Shown: positions 53,032-61,029 of the stretch, in pieces
Numbering within the stretch: the stretch's first letter is position 1
Layout of the letters: the number at the start of each line of letters is the position of its first letter
Source: WLMZ01 sp043753895
Lineage (GTDB): Bacteria; Actinomycetota; Acidimicrobiia; Acidimicrobiales; Ilumatobacteraceae
Reading direction: 5' to 3'
Assembly: GCA_043753895.1 (NCBI GenBank)
Contig: JAYUWK010000073.1
Span: 1-64,000 of the forward strand
DNA: 64,000 nt
The notes under the pieces: model-generated
What the model was told of the DNA's origin: nothing
Seen by the model: only the letters and a program-made list of their open reading frames with translations
Databases searched by the model: none
Made by a program: the position numbers and the translations under genes

Positions 53032-53807
53032 CCACAAATGCAGCTGACAGCACCGCAAGTGTGCTCGAGGGTTGGGTTCCCGGCAGCTTCACGGCTGCGG
53101 GCTTCACCCGCGAAACGTATCGGCGCGGCAGCGGGCCGGCGGTCATCGTGGTGCACGAGATCCCCGGCATCACGCCCGCCGTCACCGCTTTCGCGAACGA
53201 CGTCGTTGCGGCTGGTTTCACCGTTGTCATGCCCTCCTTGGTGGGCACACCGGGCCGGCAATTCAGCAACGGCTACATGGTGCAGTCGATGCTCAAGGTC
53301 TGTGTGGCCAAGGAGTTCACGACGATGGCAATGAACCAGACGTCGCCGATCATCGCCTGGTTGCGTGCGCTCGCGCGATCGCTGCACAACGAACTCGGCG
53401 GTCCTGGTGTGGGTGCGCTTGGTATGTGCTTCAGCGGTGGCTTCGCGCTCGGCATGATGGTCGACGACATCATGGTCGCACCCGTGTTATCGCAGCCGTC
53501 GATGCCCTTTGCTTTCGGTGGTGCGACGCGCGGAGCGAACCTCAACCTGTCACCCGACGATGCGCTGGTGGTTGCCCAGCGTGCCGCCGCCGGGTGTCAG
53601 GTGCTGGGTCTGCGCTTCACCGGCGACAGACTCGTCGGCACCCGATTCGATTCGCTGCGCGAACTGCTCGGCGACGCGTTCATCGCCATCGAGCTGCCGA
53701 GTACATCGAAGACCGACCACTCCGTACTCACCGAGCAGCGCGACGAGGCATCAGTGCAGCGGGTCCTGCAGTTCCTGCGCGACAAACTGCTCACCACCGC
53801 CGACTGA
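53028..53807 (+). CDS. Dienelactone hydrolase family protein
   Basis: 259 residues. VIVVHEIPGITP and GALGMCFSGGFALG mark the dienelactone hydrolase family; the late His is in KTDHSVLTEQ. The nucleophile is ambiguous: GMCFSGG contains both the usual Cys and a Ser two residues later. It is translationally coupled to the kinase gene (ATGA), suggesting a shared pathway. Confidence 0.8.
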   Translation: MTTNAADSTASVLEGWVPGSFTAAGFTRETYRRGSGPAVIVVHEIPGITPAVTAFANDVVAAGFTVVMPSLVGTPGRQFSNGYMVQSMLKVCVAKEFTTMAMNQTSPIIAWLRALARSLHNELGGPGVGALGMCFSGGFALGMMVDDIMVAPVLSQPSMPFAFGGATRGANLNLSPDDALVVAQRAAAGCQVLGLRFTGDRLVGTRFDSLRELLGDAFIAIELPSTSKTDHSVLTEQRDEASVQRVLQFLRDKLLTTAD

Positions 53808-53857
53808 CGCCCGCCACCACCCGACCCGCGCCCCCGCCCGGCCTGGCCCCATCCGCC

Positions 53858-53904
53858 GAAGTAGCGCTCCTGAGGCCCCTCATGGCCCGCTGCAGCGCTA
53901 CTTC
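53858..53904. repeat. 47-bp palindromic repeat, copy 1
   Basis: Terminal arms GAAGTAGCGCT and AGCGCTACTTC (11 bp, perfect) enclose a 25-bp centre containing CCCCTCATGGCCCG. A second copy in the same orientation lies at 54881-54927; 43 of 47 bases match. The TAG stop codon of the AbiEi/DUF559 gene (53898-53900) lies inside the right arm. It may also act as a terminator between convergent genes. Confidence 0.9.
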
Positions 53905-54830
53905 GTCCGGAGATCTCTCTGGCGTCGGCTGATGACGGCGTCGACTCGTGCACGAACGGCCGATGGCGACTTCAGATGCCGGTCGGCGAAGTACAGCACT
54001 TCCCATCCCTGCGCCGTGAGGTCGTGCTCACGCAGTTCGTCGTGGAGTTCGGCAATCTTGCCAAAGTGAAACTGGCGGCTGTGGGCTTCGAGCGCGAGCT
54101 TCACGTGGGGGACGGCAAAGTCAACCCGCGCAACGAACCTTGCAGTTTCGTCGAATACTTCGTATTGGCGCACAAGTCCCGGTAGACCCATCAGACACTG
54201 CTCCAACCGAAGCTCGAGCGCTGATTCGGTGGGTCGTTTGGCGCGATCGGCCTCGTCGAGTAGATGCAGGAGCACCCCGGTTCCGCGCTGGCCGGGTCGG
54301 TGCAGTCGTTCGGCCGTACTGCGCAACCACATCAGACTGACACCACGCCGCCATGCCGATTCGAACGCCACGCGCACCTTCTCCGCCGGGTCAACCGATC
54401 CGAGATCGGCGAGTGTGCGGGCGATGTTGGTGCAGGTGATTCCGTCGACCTCGACAATGTCACACGCTTCGACTCTCGCCCGATGCTGTTGTGCAGAACC
54501 CACCAGTGCCTGTCGCCACGTTGGCACAATGACCTCGACGGGGATGCGGGGATAGCCATCGAGTCGGTTCAGCGCAGCACCAGACCGGAAGCCTGCCGTA
54601 CCCGCCGCTGATGATCCGAGGGTCGCGACGCGAAGCCGTTGCTCCCAGGTCGCTGGAGCGCCGACCACCACCAGCACTCCCGGGAGGGGCTCTGCGAGAT
54701 GCCCGGAGTCCTTCAGCCGGCCGATGACTTTTCGGGAGAGACCTAAATCGGCAGCCTGCGAGCGGGTGAGCGCGCCGTGGCGAGAAGCTGCGAACTCGCC
54801 TACGGCACCCCAGTGGGCGCAGACGAACAT
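53898..54830 (-). CDS. AbiEi-like N-terminal domain plus DUF559 (Vsr-like) protein
   Basis: 310 residues. The N-terminus (about 18-60) is a winged-helix segment like AbiEi antitoxins (HGALTRSQAADLGLSR). The C-terminus (about 205-300) resembles DUF559/Vsr-type endonuclease folds, with Glu in TESALELRLEQ, Asp in ARVDFAVP, then LALEAHSRQFH and HDLTAQGWEVLYF. No separate toxin gene is adjacent. TAGCAT lies 6 nt before the ATG. The gene is bracketed by two copies of a palindromic repeat. The cellular role is unknown to me. Confidence 0.7.
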   Translation of the reverse strand: MFVCAHWGAVGEFAASRHGALTRSQAADLGLSRKVIGRLKDSGHLAEPLPGVLVVVGAPATWEQRLRVATLGSSAAGTAGFRSGAALNRLDGYPRIPVEVIVPTWRQALVGSAQQHRARVEACDIVEVDGITCTNIARTLADLGSVDPAEKVRVAFESAWRRGVSLMWLRSTAERLHRPGQRGTGVLLHLLDEADRAKRPTESALELRLEQCLMGLPGLVRQYEVFDETARFVARVDFAVPHVKLALEAHSRQFHFGKIAELHDELREHDLTAQGWEVLYFADRHLKSPSAVRARVDAVISRRQRDLRTK

Positions 54831-54880
54831 CCGGTCATGCTAGAGCCGGGGGCCGCGAGCCAGACGCGACGCTGGGCGGC

Positions 54881-54927
54881 GAAGTAGCGCTCCACGGGCC
54901 CCTCATGGCCCGCTACAGCGCTACTTC
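54881..54927. repeat. 47-bp palindromic repeat, copy 2
   Basis: Same 11-bp terminal arms and centre as copy 1, four differences. It lies 50 bp upstream of the AbiEi/DUF559 start, between that gene and the acyl-CoA synthetase. Similarity continues for a few bases past the right end (a following C-x-GGAG in both). Confidence 0.9.
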
Positions 54928-54985
54928 ACCTGGAGGGAGGGCAGCGATCTGCGCGAGAGGGGGGCGCGGCGGGGGTGGCGGGGGG

Positions 54986-56617
54986 TCAGGACATCCCGAG
55001 CGCGTCGAGGGCGTATTGCTTGGCGGTCTTGTAGTCCGCCTTGCCGTTGGGAGCTCGGGGCACGGCGGTCACGAACACGACTCTCTTGGGGGCTTTGAAG
55101 CCCGCGAGTTGGGACTTCACCGACGCAATGACGGTGGCTTCATCCACCGTCGCGCCCTCTGCGAGCGAGGCCACTGCGGTGACCGATTGCCCGAACTTGT
55201 CGTCGTCGACGCCGACCACGAGGCAATCGAGAACGCCGGCGCTGCGCTTCACCGCTTCTTCCACCTCTTCTGGGAAGACCTTCTCGCCGGCGGTATTGAT
55301 GACCTGGCTGCCGCGGCCCAACAGCACCAAGGTGCCGTCGGCGTTCACCGTGGCCATGTCGCCGGGGAACGAATACCGGGCTCCGTTGATCACGCGAAAG
55401 GTGCGCTCGGACTTTTCGGCGTCCTTGAAATATCCGAGGGGGACATTGCCGCCGGCCGCGACCAATCCGACCTCACCCGAACCCGGCACGACCTCGCGGT
55501 CGTCGTCGGTGAACACCTTGGTGGTGGGCATCTGACTGAACTTGGCGGTCTCGATGGGCATGCCGCGCATGGAGATCTGTGTGCCCATGCTGCCTTCGGT
55601 GGAGCCGATTGCGTCGAGCAGGATGGCTTGGGGAATACGGTCGAGCATCTGTTCCTTCACCTCTGCGGTCCACATCACGCCCGACGAGATCACCATCTGG
55701 AGACTGCTCGTGTCGTAGGGCGTGCCCACTTCGATGGCGGCGTCGATGGCGCGCACGATGGGCTTGGCGAACGAGTCGCCCACGATCACGAGCGCAGTGG
55801 CGTGTTCGTGTTGCAACGTGCTGAGCAGCTCGTCGCTGTCGAGCGAACGCGACGGCAAGGTGACGACGTTGCCGCCCATGAGGTGGGGGATGAATCCGCC
55901 GAGCCACAGGCCCGTTCCGTGCATCAGCGGACAACTGGGGATGCTCACGGTCTGCTTGCCGTTGCGGACGGACTCGCCGACGATGGGCGCGACCTCGGCT
56001 GCGTCAGATGGCGGCACGGCACCGAGCAGAGGAAAGCCGCTGGTCACGAACCCGCCGGTCATCCCGCCCATCGCGTACATCACGCCCTTGGGCATACCGG
56101 TAGTGCCGCCGGTGTACAGCATGTAGATGTCGTCCTCGGCACGGTTGATGCGCGCCATGGGGTCGTGGTTGGCAATGACTTCCTCGTACCGACGGGCGGT
56201 GGGTACCTGGCCGGCGCCACCGTCGTCGACTTCGATGAGCAGCTTCAACTTGGGCAGGCGTGCGAGGACGCGAGCGACACGATCACCGAGCGACGAATGG
56301 AACACCAACGCCTCGGCATCGCTGTTGTCGAGGAGGTACCACAACTCTTCATCGAGATAGCGGTAGTTCACATTGACCGGCACCCCGCGCATCTTGAAAC
56401 CGCCGTACTGCGCTTCGAGGTACTCGTTGCAGTTGTAGAGATACAGGCCGATCTTGCTGGCGGTCTGTAAGCCAGCGTCTGCGTACGCTGCGGCCATGCG
56501 CGCCGCGCGGTCGTCGTACTGCGTCCATGTGCGGCGCGTGGCGCCGTGCACGATGGCTGTCGAGTCACCGATCTCGTCGGCGATTGATTCCCACACCGTT
56601 GCGAAGTGCATTTCCAT
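54986..56617 (-). CDS. Acyl-CoA synthetase (AMP-forming), FadD type
   Basis: 543 residues. The AMP-binding P-loop is YTGGTTGMPKGVM; later motifs include AIGSTEGSMGTQ, VNTAGEKVFPEEVEE, and the C-terminal Lys in RAPNGKADYKTAK. It activates a carboxylic acid as acyl-adenylate then acyl-CoA; chain specificity unknown. ATG 56617 has TACGCT 6 nt upstream (leaderless). CoA-transferase, SDR and crotonase genes in the window suggest an acyl-CoA degradative lifestyle. Confidence 0.9.
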   Translation of the reverse strand: MEMHFATVWESIADEIGDSTAIVHGATRRTWTQYDDRAARMAAAYADAGLQTASKIGLYLYNCNEYLEAQYGGFKMRGVPVNVNYRYLDEELWYLLDNSDAEALVFHSSLGDRVARVLARLPKLKLLIEVDDGGAGQVPTARRYEEVIANHDPMARINRAEDDIYMLYTGGTTGMPKGVMYAMGGMTGGFVTSGFPLLGAVPPSDAAEVAPIVGESVRNGKQTVSIPSCPLMHGTGLWLGGFIPHLMGGNVVTLPSRSLDSDELLSTLQHEHATALVIVGDSFAKPIVRAIDAAIEVGTPYDTSSLQMVISSGVMWTAEVKEQMLDRIPQAILLDAIGSTEGSMGTQISMRGMPIETAKFSQMPTTKVFTDDDREVVPGSGEVGLVAAGGNVPLGYFKDAEKSERTFRVINGARYSFPGDMATVNADGTLVLLGRGSQVINTAGEKVFPEEVEEAVKRSAGVLDCLVVGVDDDKFGQSVTAVASLAEGATVDEATVIASVKSQLAGFKAPKRVVFVTAVPRAPNGKADYKTAKQYALDALGMS

Positions 56618-56676
56618 GACGGCAGCGTATGTCGTCGGTCACAGCTGCGACGTCACCATGGGTACACTCGTGATTG

Positions 56677-57381
56677 TCAGGCGGTGGCCCACACGAGCAG
56701 CTCGGCGCCATCGGGTCCGGCCGTGATCGACACGGCGCCGGCCGCGGTGAGGCGGGCGGCGGCTCCGGTGTCCAGCAGGGTGCCGGTTTCGAGAGTTGCC
56801 GACCCGAGCGCCACGAATGCGTGCACGTGCGGATCGTCGGGCAGCGCGACGCTTTGGCCGGCGTTCAACCGGGCGCCCCACAACACGGCATTGCGCTGGT
56901 GGATCGAAATAGCCGCATCGTGGCCCTTGCCCGAGGCGATCGGCACGAGGCCACCTTTGGCCAGTTCGGCATTGATGTCGAGCTGCTCGTAGCCGGGCTT
57001 CACGCCCTGCGTGTCGGGCAGGGCCCACATCTGTACGAAGTGCACTGTCGTGTCGGGGCTGGGGTTCATCTCGCTGTGGCGGATGCCCGTGCCCGCCGAC
57101 ATGCGCTGTGCCAGACCGGGGTACAGCACGCCATGGTTGCCTTCGCTGTCTTTGTGTTCGAGCGTGCCGCTGAGCACCCAGGTGACGATCTCCATGTCGC
57201 GGTGACCGTGCGTGCCGAAGCCCGATGCTGGCGCAACGAGGTCGTCGTTGTTCACGAGCAAGAGACTGTGGCCGTTGTGGAGAGGCGAATAGTGCTCACC
57301 GAAATTGAACGAGTGCTTGGAGTTCAGCCAACCGACGTTGGTGACGAATCGCTCGCCGGGCCGCTGGATTGTGATGATCAT
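56677..57381 (-). CDS. Pirin family protein
   Basis: 234 residues. The N-terminal cupin carries THGHRDMEIVTWVLSG and QRMSAGTGIRHSEMN, which supply the metal ligands of pirins and quercetinase-like YhaK. ATG 57381 fits the family start (MIITIQRPGERF); a longer in-frame ORF would read through the neighbouring toxin gene in antisense. Role unknown; pirins are redox-linked or dioxygenase-like. Confidence 0.85.
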   Translation of the reverse strand: MIITIQRPGERFVTNVGWLNSKHSFNFGEHYSPLHNGHSLLLVNNDDLVAPASGFGTHGHRDMEIVTWVLSGTLEHKDSEGNHGVLYPGLAQRMSAGTGIRHSEMNPSPDTTVHFVQMWALPDTQGVKPGYEQLDINAELAKGGLVPIASGKGHDAAISIHQRNAVLWGARLNAGQSVALPDDPHVHAFVALGSATLETGTLLDTGAAARLTAAGAVSITAGPDGAELLVWATA

Positions 57382-57409
57382 GATTTCTTCAACACTATTG
57401 CGCGCGCAA

Positions 57410-57823
57410 CTATTCCGACGCTTCCGAGCCCGGCGTTCGCACGAAAACGCCCGGAAGATCAACGAAGCCTGCTCGATCGGACGTGACGATGATGCGATTC
57501 GTGGCCCGGGCCGTTGCTGCGATGATGAGGTCGTGGGCGCCACGTGGGCGACCCACCTTGCGAACCGCCACGAGGAGGGCGGTGTGTGCAGAGGCGACAT
57601 CGAGCCCGTAGTCGATGACTGGGAGTGTTGCGAGAACATCATCGAGGAAGGCGCGCCGATTCGTGCGGCGACGACCCGAGGCGAGTTCGACTCCGACGCC
57701 AAGTTCGGCAACCGTGATTGCAGCGATCGCCGGCTGGTCGTCGTCGGCGATGAGGCGATCGAGATCAAGCGCCCCCCGTTCAGCGGCAATCAACACGTTG
57801 GTGTCGAGCAACAGCGAGGTCAG
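57410..57823 (-). CDS. PIN-domain toxin (VapC-like), apparent CTG start
   Basis: 137 residues if started at CTG 57823, giving MTSLLLDTNVLIAAE, the typical PIN start. The four acidic positions are visible: LDTN, VAELGVGVE, AHDLIIAATA and TSDRAGF. VapC toxins are RNases. CTG 57823 overlaps the antitoxin stop (CTGA) and has AAGGAG 5 nt upstream; the alternative TTG 57811 would trim the first beta strand. Paired with the Phd/YefM-type gene just upstream. Confidence 0.85.
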   Translation of the reverse strand: MTSLLLDTNVLIAAERGALDLDRLIADDDQPAIAAITVAELGVGVELASGRRRTNRRAFLDDVLATLPVIDYGLDVASAHTALLVAVRKVGRPRGAHDLIIAATARATNRIIVTSDRAGFVDLPGVFVRTPGSEASE

Positions 57824-58062
57824 AACCGCTCCTTAGCCACCAGTTGCGAACGAAGGTCGGCCACCTCGCCGCTCCAATCGGCATCGACGCGGTGCCGGCG
57901 GAGCAACTCTTTTGCGAGAACTCCTGACGCTGCCTTGGCAGGCTCTAGTTGTGCGATTACTTTGCCGCGACGAACAATGGTGAAGGATTCGCCTCGGTGC
58001 TCGACGGCGTCAAGGAGATCGGCAAAACTTCGCGACGCCTCGGTGGCAGTGATCTCGGGCAC
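57820..58062 (-). CDS. Phd/YefM-type antitoxin
   Basis: 80 residues: ITATEASRSFADLLDAVEHRGESFTIVRRGK is the DNA-binding PhD/YefM domain (cited here as ITATEASRSFADLLD and FTIVRRGKVIAQLEP), and the C-terminal half should wrap the toxin. GTG 58062 has TAATCT 6 nt upstream, and a palindrome covers that -10 box, as expected for autorepression. Confidence 0.87.
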   Translation of the reverse strand: MPEITATEASRSFADLLDAVEHRGESFTIVRRGKVIAQLEPAKAASGVLAKELLRRHRVDADWSGEVADLRSQLVAKERF

Positions 58063-58066
58063 GAAG

Positions 58067-58079
58067 TCAGATTATCTGA
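58067..58079 (-). promoter_or_regulatory. Antitoxin-toxin promoter with overlapping operator palindrome
   Basis: TCAGATTATCTGA is a 6-bp inverted repeat with a one-base centre. On the minus strand it contains the -10 box TAATCT that lies 6 nt before the antitoxin GTG. Binding of the toxin-antitoxin complex here would block transcription. Confidence 0.6.
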
Positions 58080-58153
58080 TCATGGGTCTATGGTCAACGT
58101 TTGGCCGACAACTCCATCGCGCTGGCGTAGCACTGCTGGCGAGGCTCGGGTAC

Positions 58154-58945
58154 TCAGCGCACTCGCAGGGTGTGGGTGTCGCGATCGGCGATCTCGGCGT
58201 GGCGGGCGACGAGATCCTGCCAGTCGTCGGTGACGGCGTGGACGTAGCGACCGGTCAGTGCGTCCAACTCTCCATCAGCGATCGCAGCGACCAGGTCGGC
58301 GATCGGCTCGGCAGACACCCACATATCTTCGTCATCCCAGAGGGCCCGGAACGCGTCGGCATTTGCTGTCATGTCCGTCTTCACGGTTCCGGGTGACACG
58401 GCGAGGACGGCGATGCCGGTGCCCTCCGTCTCGCCTGCCATGACCTCGGTGAGCCGCACGAGCGCAGCCTTGCTTGACATATAGGCCGAGTAGTCGAACC
58501 CGTCGAGGCCGTCCCAGACACGGTAGAAGGCCGCGTTCGATGCCATGTTGACGATGCGCCCGTGGCCGAGGGCAAGCATCCCCGGAAGGGCGGCACGTGA
58601 CACGAGGAAGGCACCGCGAAGGTTTACCTCGAACACTCTCCACCAGTCGTCGGGGTCCTGTTCCCACACCGGACCCCCGGCGTCGGAGATGCCGGCGTTG
58701 TTGACCAGCAGGTCGGGTTCACCGACGTCTGCGCGGATCTGCGCCCATGCGTCGGCGACGGAGCGCTGGTCGGCCACATCACACGAGATTGCGATGACGG
58801 GGTTGGGGCGAGAGACGTCGGCTAAGCCGTCGATCGATCGGGCCAACGCGACCACCGTTCTCGTGGTTGCCAGCCGCTCGCACAACGAAAGGCCGATGCC
58901 CCGGCTCGCGCCGGTGACGACCGCGAGCGCAGACGGATTACCCAT
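58154..58945 (-). CDS. Short-chain dehydrogenase/reductase
   Basis: 263 residues. Cofactor motif TGASRGIG (11-18), LVNNAG, and the active-site YMSSK with a preceding Ser region (NMASNAAF). The Arg-rich turn suggests NADP(H), though this is weak. TACTGT lies 7 nt before the ATG (leaderless). Substrate unknown. The next SDR upstream on this strand is only 24 bp away. Confidence 0.85.
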   Translation of the reverse strand: MGNPSALAVVTGASRGIGLSLCERLATTRTVVALARSIDGLADVSRPNPVIAISCDVADQRSVADAWAQIRADVGEPDLLVNNAGISDAGGPVWEQDPDDWWRVFEVNLRGAFLVSRAALPGMLALGHGRIVNMASNAAFYRVWDGLDGFDYSAYMSSKAALVRLTEVMAGETEGTGIAVLAVSPGTVKTDMTANADAFRALWDDEDMWVSAEPIADLVAAIADGELDALTGRYVHAVTDDWQDLVARHAEIADRDTHTLRVR

Positions 58946-58969
58946 GTCGCGGACAGTATCACCGGGCGC

Positions 58970-59725
58970 TCAGCGGGGGCCGCCGTCGATGTTCAACAAG
59001 GCGCCCGTCGTATAGCTGCTGGCGGCGCTGGCGAAATACAGCGCCGCGCCAACCACCTCGTTGGGTTCGCCACCGCGCTGCAACGCAAAGCCGGTGGTCG
59101 CGCTCTTGGCGAACGCGTCGAGATCCCATGCCTTGCTGATGTCGGTGAGGAATGGGCCGGGCACGATGCAGTTGACACGCACCTTCGGACCTAGCGTTCG
59201 GGCGAGGCCGAGCGTGAGGTTGTTGACGCCGGCCTTCGCCGCGCCGTACACCAACTCGTTGGGACTCGGACGGTGCGATGCAATCGAGGAGACGAAGATG
59301 ATCGAACCACCGTCACCGTTGGCCATCGCAGTCCCCACCACAGCCGACAGACGGAACGGGCCCTTCAGGTTCACGCCCATGACCTTGTCGTAGAGGTCCT
59401 CGCTGATGGCGTCGACCGACGGGTACAGCGGTGACATGCCCGCGTTGTTCACCAGAATGTCGACGTGGCCGAACTCGTTGTACGCGTACTCGGCGAGTTC
59501 GTCGGCGGCTTGCCACGATGCGGCGTGGTAGGCCACAGCGACGGCGCGTCTGCCGATGGCACGAACCTCCTCGGCGACCGCCTCGCAGTTCTCGATCTTG
59601 CGGCTGGCGATGACCAGGTCGGCGCCGTGCTCGGCAAACGCGAGCACCATCTCGCGTCCGAGGCCACGGCTGCCTCCGGTGACGATGGCGACTTTGCCGG
59701 ATAGGTCGAACAGTTCTGCGCTCAT
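58970..59725 (-). CDS. Short-chain dehydrogenase/reductase
   Basis: 251 residues from ATG 59725. Cofactor motif TGGSRGLG, ILVNNAGM, catalytic YGAAK and the C-terminal GALLNIDGG typical of FabG-like classical SDRs. A start 18 bp further upstream is possible. Probably NAD(P)H-dependent on a hydroxy- or oxo-acyl substrate; exact role unknown. Divergent from the CoA-transferase. Confidence 0.85.
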   Translation of the reverse strand: MSAELFDLSGKVAIVTGGSRGLGREMVLAFAEHGADLVIASRKIENCEAVAEEVRAIGRRAVAVAYHAASWQAADELAEYAYNEFGHVDILVNNAGMSPLYPSVDAISEDLYDKVMGVNLKGPFRLSAVVGTAMANGDGGSIIFVSSIASHRPSPNELVYGAAKAGVNNLTLGLARTLGPKVRVNCIVPGPFLTDISKAWDLDAFAKSATTGFALQRGGEPNEVVGAALYFASAASSYTTGALLNIDGGPR

Positions 59726-59792
59726 CTGCGCATGCTCGCACATCGGGGTGTCTGGACTGGTGCCTCAGCGTCGTGTCCGCGAGACTCGGGGG

Positions 59793-60974
59793 GTGACTGA
59801 CAACGTGGCGCTTGGCCCACTCGCAGGTGTCCGAGTGCTGGACCTGTCCTCGGTGATTATGGGACCTTTCGCAACACAGATCTTGGGCGATCTCGGCGCC
59901 GACGTCATCTGTGTCGAGGAGGCTCATGGCGATACCAACCGCATTATGGGCCCGGGACCCGAACCGGGGATGTCAGGGGTTTCACTCAACCTGTTGCGCA
60001 ACAAACGCAACGTATGTCTCGACCTGAAGGATCCCGCCGGCCGCGACGCGTTCTTGCGTATCGCCGCCACGTGCGACGTGCTGGTGACCAACCTGAGGCC
60101 CGGCCCGCTGGCGCGACTGGGCCTAGGGTACGACGTGGTCCGAGGCGCGCGGCCCGACATCGTGATGTGTCAGGCCCATGGCTGGCCGTCGGACGGACCC
60201 TATGCCAATCGTCCCGCGTACGACGACGTGATTCAGGCGAGTGCGGGCATCTCGGACACCTTCGTCCTGCAGAGCGGCGCCCCGGCCCTGGTGCCCACAC
60301 TCGTGGCCGACAAGGTGGCAGGACTCACGCTCGTGTACGCGGTGCTTGCCGCGTTGTTCCACCGCGAGCGAACTGGCGAGGGCCAGTTCGTGGAAGTGCC
60401 GATGATCGATGCGGTGACGTCGTTCACGCTGGTGGAGCACGGGAGCGCGGCAATTCCCGTGCCGCCGCTTGGCCCTGCCGGTTACCAACGCATTGTCGCC
60501 CCCGAACGCAGGCCGATGGCCACCAGCAACGGTTGGATGGCCGTGCTGCCGTACTCGACCGACAACTACAACGACCTGTTTCGCGCGGGCAACCGGCACG
60601 ATCTGGTCGACGATCCGAGGGTGCTCACGGCTCGCGCGCGAATGGTCAACGCCGGCGCGTTGTACGCCGCCGTCGAACCAATCATCGCCAGCCGCACCAC
60701 CGAGTTCTGGTTGGCGTACTGCAGCGAGCACGATATTCCTGCCGCCGAAGTGCGCACGCTCGACGATCTCGTTGCTGAACTGCCGGTAGTACATCACCCA
60801 CGCACGGGTTCGTACCGCCAGATTCCGCCGCCGGTCAGGTTCTCGGCCACTCCTGCGTCGGTTCGAAGCCACGCACCGTTTCTCGGCGACCACGGGCACG
60901 AAGTACTGAGCGAGGTCGGCCTCAGCCAGGAAGCCATCGAGGCGATTACTGGGCAGTTCGAGCGACCGCGTTGA
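59793..60974 (+). CDS. Family III CoA-transferase (CaiB/BaiF type)
   Basis: 393 residues from GTG 59793. The N-terminal PLAGVRVLDLSSVIMGPFATQ and LGDLGADVICVE are diagnostic. The catalytic Asp that forms an acyl-anhydride aligns with Asp173 in LVADKVAGL, and GEGQFVEVPMIDAV follows. It moves CoA between carboxylic acids. It is divergent from the SDR pair. Confidence 0.88.
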   Translation: MTDNVALGPLAGVRVLDLSSVIMGPFATQILGDLGADVICVEEAHGDTNRIMGPGPEPGMSGVSLNLLRNKRNVCLDLKDPAGRDAFLRIAATCDVLVTNLRPGPLARLGLGYDVVRGARPDIVMCQAHGWPSDGPYANRPAYDDVIQASAGISDTFVLQSGAPALVPTLVADKVAGLTLVYAVLAALFHRERTGEGQFVEVPMIDAVTSFTLVEHGSAAIPVPPLGPAGYQRIVAPERRPMATSNGWMAVLPYSTDNYNDLFRAGNRHDLVDDPRVLTARARMVNAGALYAAVEPIIASRTTEFWLAYCSEHDIPAAEVRTLDDLVAELPVVHHPRTGSYRQIPPPVRFSATPASVRSHAPFLGDHGHEVLSEVGLSQEAIEAITGQFERPR

Positions 60975-60978
60975 AACG

Positions 60979-61018
60979 GCCGCAGAATTGCAGCGTCGTC
61001 TGAGAGTGACTCTGCGGC
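60979..61018. terminator. Possible bidirectional terminator
   Basis: GCCGCAGA (60979-60986) pairs with TCTGCGGC (61011-61018) across a 24-nt loop, in the 55-bp gap between two convergent genes. There is no clear T-run, so confidence is low. Confidence 0.3.
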
Positions 61019-61029
61019 GAATGGCGCCC

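Noticed and set aside
53898..54830. AbiE abortive-infection system
   Set aside because: Only an AbiEi-like N-terminal helix-turn-helix region is present, fused to DUF559; there is no adjacent AbiEii nucleotidyltransferase, so calling a two-gene AbiE system is not supported.
54905..56470. 521-codon rightward ORF opposite the acyl-CoA synthetase
   Set aside because: It is an antisense shadow in high-GC DNA: composition is His/Gly/Asp-rich with no motif, while the opposite strand has all acyl-CoA synthetase motifs and a promoter-linked start.
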